Below, piece by piece: positions 45,101 to 59,889 of a stretch of DNA of 64,000 nucleotides. Both the position numbers and the translations under genes were made by a program. Positions within the stretch are counted from its first letter, which is position 1. Every line of letters begins with the position of its first letter. The notes under the pieces were generated by a model. That model ran no database searches. It saw nothing but the letters and a program-made list of their open reading frames with translations, and was not told the origin of the DNA. The stretch is from Chaenocephalus aceratus. Taxonomy: Eukaryota > Chordata > Actinopteri > Perciformes > Channichthyidae. The stretch is from NCBI GenBank assembly GCA_023974075.1, contig CM043790.1:20103883-20167882 (forward strand), read 5' to 3'.

Positions 45101-47712
45101 AATGTAACTATGAAATTAATTGTGTTATTCTTTCTAAATAAGGCAACTTTGTTACGTCATTTACAAACAGTTTTTTATATATAGGTTACTTATTATGCAA
45201 TAGTTTTAATGGTCCAGCTCATTTCACAATCAAATTGGGCTGTAGAGTGTGTGGTCCATGAACTTAAATTAGCTTGACAGCCCTAGTGCAGTTGAACAGT
45301 CTTGTTTCCAGATGAGTGTACACACACATATGCACAAAGTAGTGCCACAAGTTCTGTTGACTTCCTTTTCTTACAAATCATTTTAGTTAAAGCTCCCACT
45401 TTTTATGTGTATATAGCAAAGACCAGCTCTGATCAAACAATTCCAGTGTATGAACAGTAACTAAATCTAGTGAAAATATGCTTATATGTATCAATAATTC
45501 ATAGCATTCAGAAGATGTAATTAATTACTAAATAAGTCGAATTAAAAGACAGTGACAGAGCCAAAAATAAATAAACAAACTGTACTAAACAGAGAAGTAC
45601 ATGTTTACACTACTGCTTAATTTACCAATTATGATACGATTCATGCCTTGAGAAGAGTTTGAGCAGGAGCTAATTAGTTGTTTTAAAAAGCGTCCACTCC
45701 ACATCAGAGGGCTTAGAAGTTTGAAAACACTGATGCAAAAATGGAAGCACAGGAAATGAGTTGAATTGCCATCATGTCTGCATACTCTAAGCAACATCCC
45801 CAAACTAAGGGAATTAGTGAAAGTAGAGCAGAAGAAACAGAAAAAGAGAGCTAGTTGCAGCTGGCAAGCACAGTGAAATACCTAGAGCGCTAGTGAACTG
45901 AAGACACAACACAGAACTGAAGTTTCTATACATATACAGGCTATACATTGCCCATGGTGATGTTGGATGGATTGGTAGTTGGACTATCACATTACAGCAT
46001 GCCATAATACTTTTTGTGATTTGTGATTTGAAGTATGATTGTCTGAGTGACTGTGTATGAATAGTGCTACTCTTTATCAATGAAAGACATTTCATACACA
46101 CCTGCAGTGAGTGGTAGTAAAAACAAGTGAAAGTGACATAAGAGACACCACTTTGAATGTCATGGAGCCATTAAATTGCCCCTATCAGTTGTTATCAGTT
46201 CCATTACAATGCACTTACCAGTTGTAAACATGTCATTGACTATGGCATTGTTAATTGAAACAAAACTACTCGTTAACTAAGGTTAAGGAAAATATTATGT
46301 TTTGGTTAAAATAAGTATCTATGTTATATGAATATAGGTACGATATAGGTATGCTAGGTAAGTTAATGTAATAAGCTAGCTCTTAATTGTTACATAATAA
46401 ACAGTTCACCAAATATGAAGAAGGCTAAACATATTGCAGTGGATATAAATAAAGGAAAACAATATGAAACCTTGCATCTAACTTTTTTCATATTCAGTAT
46501 CTTCAATTTCATGCGACAGTGTCCAGGGTTCATTGACAGGAGAAACAGAAACACAGAGGAGTTGACATGAACTTGTATAAGCCTCCAGTATTCCAAGAGA
46601 TTCCTAATCACTCCAAGCAGATACAAGCACAGCGTGCAATAGATGATATCCTTCATTAGCATTCCATGCTACGGTTCTGCTATTTTAACTGCTTTGTTTA
46701 GCCTGGGATGTATGTATCTGTATCCCTTGGATTAACTCCAACTGCCAGTCAATCAACACTTCCGTCCCTGGAGAGTTCCTTTACTCAAGGCAAAGCATGT
46801 TGGTGAAACATGGCAGGAAGCAGGTTAAAAACACTTAATGTTCACGTTTCCCTGAGAGTGGAGCCCTCTCCCTCTCCCCATGTCTCAGTCTAATTATCTG
46901 GGATCTGCAAGCTGCCATTTGGTGGTATTGATTTGTACTACCTGTTACACACAACAGGCTATGGCCCCTAAGGATGATGTCTGCGGAGTGTTTGCCCACA
47001 CCATGTAGTGATTATCGGCTGGCCAACTTTGTTGTTCAGGATATGAATAAGTGTCTACACGAGGGGTAAGCCATTATCTTCCATGATGTGTCTCTCTTGA
47101 GGATGTGTGTGTGTGAGCGAAGGAGCATCAGAGAGATAAATAAAGAGAGAGATAGAGTATAAAGAGCAGTGAAGCACATCAATTCAACATCAGGTTATTT
47201 TCAAAGGGTTTATGTGTTAGGCACAGACGTGAAGAGGCAAAGAGAGGAATTATGAAGTAATGTAGCACGTAATTCAGCCATATGTTTCCGTTAACCTTGG
47301 GGGAGAGGCAATATCAGAGGAACACATGTGTTTAGATTCTGAAACTGTAGGAGACGTCTCCAAGGAGTCATCGGTCTCCTTACTGTGTGTCAACTTAAGA
47401 TGTACACGCAATGAGTATGCTAACATAGTCACAACATCCTTATTAATGAATTATCATTAAATATTACTTTTTATTCCATGATCTGTGTGTGCGTGCATTA
47501 TGTTCTACACTGTTTTTAAAGCACGGAAGACCATCGTCCCCATAAAGAAAGCAAAACAATAATATCTTATAAATATATATTTTTTAAATAACTCATGGTG
47601 GGTCAATATTCATAACATTACAAATATGTATTTAACAACTAGAAATGATGTTATATACTGTCTATATATATTGATTTATATTATATTATTGTCTTGTTAT
47701 TTAGTGCAAACT
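42174..47712. other. no gene recognised; repeat-poor AT-rich DNA
   Basis: 5.5 kb without a recognisable gene, RNA or element. Frames at 43181-43489, 45814-46101 and 46390-46662 have no recognisable domains and random-looking composition. Confidence 0.5.
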
Positions 47713-47763
47713 TCGTTTAAAGGGGACCCATCATGCAAAATGCACTTTTGTACGTCTTTTATA

Positions 47764-49330
47764 CAGTGGGGCAAAAAAGTATTTAGTCAGCCACCAATTG
47801 TGCAAGTTCTCCCACTTAAAAAGATGAGAGAGGCCTGTAATGTTCATCCTAGGTACACTTCAACTATGAGAGACAGAATGGGGGGAAATAATCCAGGAAA
47901 TCACATTGTAGGATTTTTAATGAATTAATTGGTAAATATAAGTATTTGGTCACCTACAAACAAACAAGATTTCTGGCTCTCACAGACCTGTAACTTCTTC
48001 TTTAAGAGCCTCCTCTTTCCTTCACTCGTTAACTGTATTAATGGCATTTGTTTGAACTCGTTATCAGTATAAAATACACCTGTCCATAACCTCAAACACT
48101 CACACTCCAAACTCCACTATGGCCAAGACCAAAGAGCTGTCAAAGGACACCAGAAACAAAATTGTAGACCTGCACCAGGCTGGGAAGACTGAATCTGCAA
48201 TAGGTAAGCAGCTTGGTGCGAAGAAATCAACTGTGGGAGCAATTATTAGAAAATGGAAGACATACAAGACCACTGATAATCTCCCTCGATCTGGGGCTCC
48301 ACGCAAGATCTCACCCCGTGGGGTCAAAATTATCACAAGAGAACGGTGAGCAAAAATCCCAGTACCACATGGGGGGAAGTAGTCAATGACCTGCAGAGAG
48401 CTGGGACCAAAGTAACAAAGGCTACCATCAGTAACACACTACGCCGCCAGGGACTCAAATCCTGCAGTGCCAGACGTGTCCCCCTGCTTAAGCCAGTACA
48501 TGTCCAGGCCCGTCTGAAGTTTGCTAGAGAGCATTTAGATGATCCAGAAGAGGATTGGGAGCATGTCATATGGTCAGATGAAACCAAAATAGAACTTTTT
48601 GGTAAAAACTCAACTAGACGTGTTTGGAGGAGAAAGAATGCTGAGTTGCATCCAAAGAACACCATACCTACTGTGAAACATGGGGGTGGAAACATCAAGC
48701 TTTGGGGCTGTTTTTCTGCAAAGGAAAGAATGAATAGGGCCATGTATCATGAGATTTTGAGTGACAACCTCCTTCCATCAGCAAGGGCATTGAAGATGAA
48801 GCGTGGCTGGGTCTTTCAGCATGACAATGATCCCAAACACACCGCCCGGGCAACGAAGGAGTGGCTTCGTAAGCAGCATTTCAAGGTCCTGGAGTGGACT
48901 AGCCAGTCTCCAGATCTCAACCCCATAGAAAATCTTTGGAGGAAGTTGAAAGTCTGTGTTGCCCAGCGACAGCCCCAAAACATCACTGCTCTAGAGGAGA
49001 TCTGCATGGAGGAATGGGCCAACATACCAGCAACAGTGTGTGAAAACCTTGTGAAGACTTACAGAAAACGTTTCACCTCTGTCATCGCCAACAAAGGGTA
49101 TATAACAAAGTATTGAGATGAACTTTTGTTATTGACCACATACTTATTTTCCATCATAATTTGCAAATAAATTCTTTAAAAATCAGACAATGTGATTTTC
49201 TGGATTCTTTTTTCTCATTTTGTCTCATAGTTGAGGTATACATAGGATGAAAATTACAGGCCTCTCTTATCTTTTTAAGTGGGAGAACTTGCACAATTAG
49301 TGGCTGACTAAATACTTTTTTGCCCCACTG
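47764..49330 (+). mobile_element. Tc1-type DNA transposon, 1567 bp
   Basis: The ends CAGTGGGGCAAAAAAGTATT and the inverted AATACTTTTTTGCCCCACTG are the tips of inverted repeats of about 100 bp (47764-47870 and 49225-49330). TA flanks both sides (47762-47763 and 49331-49332). A single damaged transposase gene lies inside. The inverted repeats match closely, suggesting a moderately recent insertion, but the gene is frameshifted. Confidence 0.95.
48119..49116 (+). pseudogene. Tc1-type transposase (frameshifted)
   Basis: DDE transposase that cuts and pastes the element at TA sites. The ATG at 48119 opens [20 protein letters not shown], the first helix-turn-helix of the paired-like DNA-binding domain. 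[14 protein letters not shown] is the linker before the second one. At about 48343 two extra bases (AGAGAACGG where AGAACGG is expected) shift the frame, and the rest reads in another frame: [13 protein letters not shown] (first Asp), [12 protein letters not shown] (second Asp), [11 protein letters not shown] (Glu, 34 residues on, DD34E) and the C-terminus at 49116. A few residues expected after GCFSAK are also missing. All three catalytic residues remain, but no single frame spans the protein. Confidence 0.93.
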
Positions 49331-49332
49331 TA

Positions 49333-53084
<3,752 letters not shown>

Positions 53085-53117
53085 GTTCTCATTCATAACA
53101 CTCCGTTCGATGTCTCA

Positions 53118-53275
53118 CTATGGGATGCGCCTCAACGCGTATGCAAACAGAAGCATCAATCTCATTACGCCAATCCTGATTGGCTGGTGATCTTGACGTC
53201 TACGTCAGGGAATCCACCCACCCTTTAAGTAGCTTGCGCTACGTCGCAGCGTCATTCAAACACCTCTTCTCGCTT
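53118..53275 (+). repeat. DIRS copy 2 left inverted terminal repeat
   Basis: Aligns with 16231-16383 of copy 1: GATTGGCTGGTGATCTTGAC, AAGTAGCTTGCG and GCGTCATTCAAACACC. The CRE and TATA-like motifs seen in copy 1 have changed (TGACGTCT, TTTAAG). Confidence 0.85.
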
Positions 53276-53416
53276 CAGAGCACATCTCGAATATCAGTGG
53301 CCGGGCTAGCTTAACGGTCCACAGACTGAACCCAAGCTAACATTCGGTCGACGGGCGCTTGCCGGTTACTTTTTTGCTTTGCAGAACAATTGAAAAAATA
53401 TTAACACACCAGTTAA

Positions 53417-55238
53417 CCTCTTAAGCCCTGAGCCTGTTTTTCAGGTTTCAGGCTCGAAAATGCCACTAACACAACAAAGACTATATCTTCACTTCTAAAA
53501 GGGGTAAATTAATAATCTTTTCTCTCAAAGCAAGGTTACATCTGTGAGTTGGATGTAGAAGTGTCAGAATCAATATAGATGTTTTTATTTTAAAGTAAAT
53601 TCAGATGGAACACAGTAAAAACATATAAATTATAATGTCCGCCTAAAAAACCCATTACTTATAGTGAAAACCACCCTTGAATGATGGGCTAGTAAACTAA
53701 AAGCTTTAGGAATCCAAACTATAACATATAATAAGTACCCTGTATCAAGATTGATGCAAAACAAGTGAAATTTGACCTTTTTAGAGAGGTTTAGAAAAAT
53801 AAAGTCCAAGCGGACTCACCTCTGGGTAATTTGGGAACCATCAGTTCCATTTGAACTTTTTCACTGTAAAAATCATTTTATTACTTTGAATTATCACTAT
53901 AGGTATTCATTCCATCCAAATACAACTGTTGTGAAAAAAATAAAAATAAAACATAGGCCTACTCTGTTATCCTCTTACAGTGAGCCTCTGAATTAGCCCC
54001 GAGCAAAAAATGCTAACCTATTACTGCACCGAAAATCACACCTAGCTCCCTTATTACTTATCCTAGCTGCACATCCAACACATTGTTTATGATCGTAAAG
54101 ACACATAATCTAACGGTGCCCACCTCAACAATGAAAGATACAAACTCGCGACGTTATCAACAAAAACGTACATCAAAACAAGTGGCGCTAGCGCTAATGC
54201 GCTAGGCTAACATGGCTCACCTTCCTCTTTGTCTGGTCTAAACTGGTCTTCAATGGCATTAAAACGATAAAAACGATGATGTAGTTAATCCATAGGTTAA
54301 TATCCAATGTGGCTGTGTCCCCTTTGAAATGTTCTGATAATCTATAAGCAATAAAACTGCAATTCCGTTATCTGCTGTCCGCTCTGTGCTCCATGCGCTC
54401 TTGGGTCCTGCAATTCCTGCTTCCTTACGTAGTAAACAATAAGTAAAGTCTGCTGCGTAATGTACTTAAGCTGGCTGGCATTCTTTATACTTTACACAGG
54501 ACCATATCTCTGGAACCCATTGGTCGATTTGGGTGATTTACACCTTTTTCTTAACCATTACATCCAATAGAATCGATGGGCAGTTCCCAAATCCACGTAA
54601 AAATTACCATTGCGGACGTAATAGAGAAGCAAACTAAACATATCTGAAAGTACAAGCCTGGACGGCAACACTTTATACCCAGTATATTGCCATAAATATG
54701 ATGATGGATTATCAGTAAAAATGTCTACGTGACACAAAGACATTGGATTAACCTTGAGCGGCATTTTTATTCCGTTGAACACAACTTTTGATCACAAATC
54801 AAAAAAGGTAAGACGTAATTATTGTAATATTTTTGAAACCGGATGTTGTTTACTTTCTCTTTTCTGGCTGATAGCTCCAGGAATTCGAGGTCGTACAGTG
54901 ATGACATTACATGTGTGGAATCTGTGGAGTCTCAGCTTTAAATCGTATATCTTGTTTGTGCAGTTAAGATAGTAATAAGGGCATTTCTACCGTGAGTTCT
55001 GTGTAAAAAAGCGTTAGCATTAGTTAGCATTTTTTCGCTCAATGCTAATTCAAAGGCTTGGTATTACTCTTGTGTTTTTTTTAGCTAACAATTGTTCTTA
55101 TTGTCAGTTAGCGGAGTTTCTTACCTTTAAAAGGGTATGACACATTAATAGTTTCATAAATGTTAAGAAGCCCTGAGACATAGTCTCGTAAAAAAACGGT
55201 GGGAGGGGTCCACTGGGGGGACCTTCGGGCTTAAGAGG
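53417..55238. mobile_element. TTAA-flanked non-autonomous DNA element, 1822 bp (piggyBac-like target site)
   Basis: The termini CCTCTTAAGCCC and GGGCTTAAGAGG are perfect inverted repeats. TTAA (53413-53416 and 55239-55242) flanks both sides. The host leader sequence, with the pattern CACACCAG-TTAA-TATT, is continuous if the element is removed, and it matches the second leader repeat of this copy (about 55419-55435) and copy 1 (GCCAGTTAGTATT). No transposase domain is recognised: frames at 53772-53996 and 54558-54972 have no known motif. The fragment at 1-416 belongs to the same family. Confidence 0.9.
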
Positions 55239-55252
55239 TTAATATTGTAATC

Positions 55253-55555
55253 TGCCCCGCCGTTGTTTCTTTCGAAATAACGGTAAGGTTTGATTTTTAT
55301 TTTCTTCAAACAGTAACATACCTGTTGCTAGTTTATCCCTCCGAGCCGACACCACGGCGAGCGGGGATGGACTCTTCTCTCCCTCACACCAGAGGAGACG
55401 GAGATAAGAAAGATATTAACACACCAGTTAATATTTTTTAAAGAAAAATCTACCCCGTCGTTTTTTCCTTTCGGAATAACGATAAGGTTGGATTTTTTTC
55501 GGTAACATACCTGTTACTAGCTTGTCCCTCCGCGCCGAAACCCCGGCAAACGAGG
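55253..55555 (+). repeat. tandemly duplicated DIRS leader and gag start
   Basis: Two imperfect copies of about 190 bp: 55255-55410 and 55440-55575. Each contains TAACATACCTGTTRCTAG and GATGGACYCTTCTCTCCCTC followed by ACACCAGAGGAG, so the gag start region itself is duplicated. The ATG at 55556 (second copy) leads into gag. The first at about 55372 runs into a stop or frame break. Copy 1 shows a corresponding double structure. Confidence 0.75.
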
Positions 55556-57197
55556 ATGGACCCTTCTCTCCCTCACACCAGAGGAGTCGGATGCTCGGAG
55601 GCTCGGTTCTGCGGCTGCGGGTTTAGGATCTCGGGCACGGACTCACACCAGGTCTGCTCGTCCTGCCTTGAGCTGGAACACGCCCAGGAAGCTATCGATA
55701 CCCCCGGTTCATGCGGGCATTGTGCCCGCTTCACCATCAAGAGCCTCCGCTGACGGATAGCGCGCCAAGCTAGCCTGTCGGGACGGGACCCCTTCATGTC
55801 CGTTGATTCGCCGGCCGGCAATCGGGACATAGTGGCGACTGCCGCGGAGATTGAGCCCCGCGCTGTGTCAGGCTGGGGCTCAACAACGGCGGTAGCCGCG
55901 GAATCGGAGCCCCGCGCCGTGTCAGGCTGGGGCCCGGTGGTGGCAAGAGCTGCGAGAGCGGAGCCCCACGCTGTGTCAAGCTGGGGCTCCCAACTGGACC
56001 TCACCGTGGTTCCACCCGCGGAGGATGTCCTACAGCTGGATTATATGGAGGAGGATGAAGAGGATGCCTCTGAGTTCCTCTTATCCGACTCGGACGAGCA
56101 CGAAGATGACATCTTTGTTTCATCTGCCCAGGCTGCCAAGCCGGAGGCGATGTCCGCTCCCCCGGGCGAAAGCACAATCTACAGCTTCGCCCTGCCTCAG
56201 TATGGACTTGCAGGCCGTGTGCCAACGCGCTGGGTCAAGGCTGGACATCCCCTGGCCTGAAGTGGCCAAGGAGACCTCCAGATCTCGCTATGAGGGGAAG
56301 CACTTGCCCCAAGCAGCGAGGATATGGAAGCAGCTTCTCCCAGTCTTTCCAGAGATGCTGGACGAGGTGTCGGTCTCGTGGAGAGACCGCCCTTTCAGCA
56401 ACAAGGCCCCAATCCAGGGTGCCTCCTCTTTGGACTGTGTCGGCATGGAGAAACTCGGCCTGCTCCGCATGCCGCCCATGGAACCGCTGGTGGCAGCCCA
56501 CCTCCAACCGCGGCTGGCTTCGGCACCGAGCAGGAACCCCACGCTACCGGCAAAGGCAGACCGCTTCCAGTCAGCAATGACCGAACGAACCTATAAAGCC
56601 GCAGCTTTGTCCGCCAGGGCGCTCAGCGTCTCCTCGCTGCTGACCGCCTACCAGGCGGAGCTCTGCGAGGACATGACGATCAAACCTGAGCCTGCCGTGT
56701 GGGACGAAATCGCAGCGATCATGGACCTCCGTGTGCAGCGCTGTGCAGTCCAAGCCACGGGCAAAGCACTGGGGATAATGGTGGTACAGGAGAGAGCCAG
56801 GTGGCTTACCCTGACGAACCTTCCAGACCGGGAAAAAGAGGACGTCTTGGACATGCCTATTGTTCCCGAGGGCATATTTGGCTCCGCTCTAGCTTCGATG
56901 CAGCAGCGGTGTGAATCCAAAAAGAAGGAGGATGAGGCTCTCCAGCTTTGTCTTCCCCGAAGGGTCCAGCCGCCGCCTTCAACGGCCCTGCGGCAGTCCT
57001 TCGCTCAGGCTGCCTCACGTCCTGCCCGTTTCAAGATCCCGAAACAGCAGAGGCCACAGCCCGCCCCGGGTTTCCAGCCCAGACACGAGGCGAGGACGAG
57101 CTGGCCAAGAAAGTCTCCGGTTCCGGCAGCAGCCGCTCAGGCACAGCCGGCCCACACTTTCAACCACCAGACGAAGAAGAAGAAGAGGGCGGCCTGA
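55556..57197 (+). pseudogene. DIRS gag-like ORF, copy 2 (stop and frameshift)
   Basis: From ATG 55556 it reads MDPSLPHTRGVGCSEA and the Cys/His cluster (CGCG, HQVCSSC, CGHC), as in copy 1 but without copy 1's stop. A TGA at 55751-55753 replaces an Arg codon (CGA) of copy 1. The frame resumes at FMSVDSPAGNRD and an acidic stretch, then a net 4-base gain at about 56165-56195 shifts the frame. The rest (SMDLQAVCQRAGSRLDIPWP, VSVSWRDRPFSNKAPI, GLLRMPPMEPLVAAHL, IVPEGIFGSALASMQ) is open to the stop at 57197, ending in basic KKKKRAA. The lesions differ from copy 1, so the two copies decayed independently. Confidence 0.88.
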
Positions 57198-57556
57198 CAG
57201 CCTCCTCTCCTCTCCTCCATGAAGGAGCTTGAAGTTCCCTGTTCTCCAGCTCCAGAACACGTTCCAGTGTTAGATGCTCATGTGTTTCCGGGGTGCAACC
57301 ATGCCCCCATCTTCCCGCCGCCTCGAGTGATGTCAGAACGTCATCCTCAAGTTCGCGCCATGAGGGAAATGGACTTAACATCAACGACAGCAAGCTCCGC
57401 TGCTCGTTTAAGTCACACAAACACATGTCATCAATATTGTCTTTTAATAAATCATTTTCCACTGTCGTTTCCAGGCTTAAAGCCAAGGGCGCAGTCAATA
57501 CAAATGAAAAGAAAGACAATAAAAACAATAAACAATCTGGGATCACCGCCACACTC

Positions 57557-59811
57557 TAGGGGTTTCACAACTACGAATATGTACTAGTCGACACGTTTTT
57601 CAAAATAGAAGTCGACTAGTCGTTACGTCATAATAAAGACACACAAAGAGAGGTGTACAACTATATTTTATATTGGAACTCATACAGTTACATTAAACAC
57701 TGCATTTTAAATTTGTGTTACATGGCTAAGTAAATAATAAACAGTAACTGGACTTAGTAAATAACAAACAGTAACTGGACTCACCAAAATCGACAGCAAA
57801 AAACTCTGTTTACTGAAATGCCACGTTAACTGTTTTGGACTATGAGAAGATCTCTAGTCATTCTGAGAAGACTACTGGATTCAGGTCTGTTCTGCCACCC
57901 GCAGTGGGCATCCCCTGCAAAGGTTTGGATGTGTTGCTCAAACAATTACCGGTTGCCTTGTCACAGTCAATCTGCTCGACAAAATATGTTTGTCTTTTTT
58001 CTTTTCCTGCGATGATGGTTCTTCAGGACTGCTTCTTAAGCTCTAATCACACTCTCGCAGACTTTTCCGGTGTTTCTAAATTAGATGACAATGTATGTGT
58101 GTCATTTAAGAGGAAAATATGCCTGTTTTTGTTGTTGTTATTACTGTCAGGAAATGTACAACCTAACCCTGGTCCGCCCAGTAGTAATAGTCAGATCGCT
58201 ACTCCTGCTGATTTTAAAGCTCGGTCTGGGTTGGGTTTCATCCACTTGAATGTGCGCAGTCTGTTAGGTAAACTAGATTTTGTCCGTATCTGGGCAAAAT
58301 TGACTGACGCTGACGTCAATAAAGGTGGTGGCGTTGCAATTTATGTTAAGAATAAGTTCAGTGTAACCACATTAGTTTCCAAATCGATCAGTAAGCAATT
58401 TGAATTTTTAGCCTTAAATATAGAAGTGGCAAAGGGTCAACAGGTCATGGTAGTGAGTTGTTACAGACCCCCCTCAGCTATCAAAGACTCCTTGTCTTCA
58501 CTAGCAAATCTTTTATCACAACTAGACTACAAGGAAATAGTCCTACTTGGAGATTTTAACTGGGACTGGTTAACTGCAGTGTCAGAGGATTTTAAAAACC
58601 TTTGTATCTCATTGAATTTTACTCAGATTGTGGACAGTCCTACTCGCCCAAATATTAAGTCCCCTAATAAATCCTCCCTAATTGATCTCATTCTAACTAA
58701 TGTTCCCCATAAATATTCATCTGTGGGAGTATTTGCAAATGATCTGAGCGATCACTGTGTTGTAGCCACAATTAGGGACACTAAGGTCCAAAAGGTTAAA
58801 CCTCGCATTATCATCAAGAGAGACATAAAACATTTTGTGGAGCAGGGTTTTGTGCATGATCTGTTTGATTTTGATTGGGGTAAAATCGATCTGTGTGCTG
58901 ATGTGGAAACCGCATGGTCTTATTTTTATCTTGGTTTTATGGAGATCATTGATAGACATGCACCCCTGCGTACATTTAGAATAAAGGGATGAGACAATCC
59001 TTGGTTTTCTGCTGAGTGGCTGCGTTTTAGGCAGCTAAGGAATAGCTTCACTTCAAATGTCAAAAGTGCAAAGTTGAAGTACTATTTGTCAGTTACCACA
59101 GAAAACCTAAATAATCCTAGGAAATTTTGGAAAGCAATAAAATCGATATCAACCGGTGAGATCCGTAATGAGCTACCTCCGTGCCTTACCACAGCATCTG
59201 GCTCTATATCGGACAGGGCCACTATGCTAAATTGCTTTAATGAGCATTTTGTGTCCTGCGGTTCTATGTTTGATTCTGTGACTAACTCTGCTTCTGTGAA
59301 CACTACAGTCTGTGACTCTGAACAACGTGGTCTGGAAAACCCTTTCAGTTTTACTCCTTTTACTGTCAATGTTGTTCATGAAGCCTTATCTAAGCTAGAT
59401 CCTAGGAAACCGGCTGGCCCGGACAACTTAGAACCTTTCTTTTTAAAGATAGCTGCAGATTGTATTGCTCCACCTCTTACTTCTCTTTTTAACCTCTCCC
59501 TCAGCACAAATACAATTCCAAAAGTATGGAAGTCTGCTTATGTCTTGCCTTTACTAAAAGGAGGGGAGGCAACTATTTTAAATAACTATAGGCCAATCTC
59601 TAAATTGTCAGTTCTGGCTAAGGTTCTTGAACGCCTAGTGAGTGAACAGGTAAAGGAGTTTTTATGTACAAATGACATCCTATCTAATCATCAGTCAGGC
59701 TTCAGAAAGAAACACAGCACCATCACTGCGACAATGAAAGTGGTGAATGACTAGTGGTAAAGGTAGTCGACTAGTCGACTAGTCGATTAGTTGGTGAAAC
59801 CCCTACCACGC
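57557..59811. mobile_element. hAT-like element with GGGGTTTCAC ends, carrying LINE sequence
   Basis: The left end (T)AGGGGTTTCACAACTA and right end TTAGTTGGTGAAACCCCT(A) are inverted repeats, with palindromic CTAGTCGAC repeats inside both ends (57581-57625 and 59769-59790). The flanks CCACACTC and CCACGCGC could be a 6/8-matching 8-bp duplication. Copy 1 (about 18745-18800) resembles the uninterrupted host sequence. The interior is occupied by the 5' portion of a LINE (57835-59754). Confidence 0.65.
57835..59754 (+). pseudogene. non-LTR retrotransposon ORF (endonuclease plus RT start), 3'-truncated
   Basis: An N-terminal segment of about 100 residues ends in a hydrophobic run and a 2A-like motif (LLLLLLSGNVQPNPGP, about 58125-58175). 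An APE-type endonuclease follows: FIHLNVRSLLGKLDF, GGGVAIYVKNKFSV, IVLLGDFNWDW, LIDLILTNVP and DLSDHCVV. The region between TDAD and KGGG is shorter than usual and the ETW motif (metal-binding Glu) is missing. A TGA at 58990-58992 interrupts the same frame, which then resumes: DPRKPAGPDNLEPFFLKIAA, VWKSAYVLPLLKGG, NNYRPISKLSVLAKVLERLV and NHQSGFRKKHSTITA (RT motifs 0-3). It ends before the YADD box, where hAT-like terminal sequence resumes. Losing the 3' end is unusual for a LINE. Confidence 0.85.
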
Positions 59812-59889
59812 GCATGCGCAGTGTCGACAGGGGTTGTCAACCTGGGGTACCAACATGTTCAGACACTAGAGGGCCCCATAACACAACAA

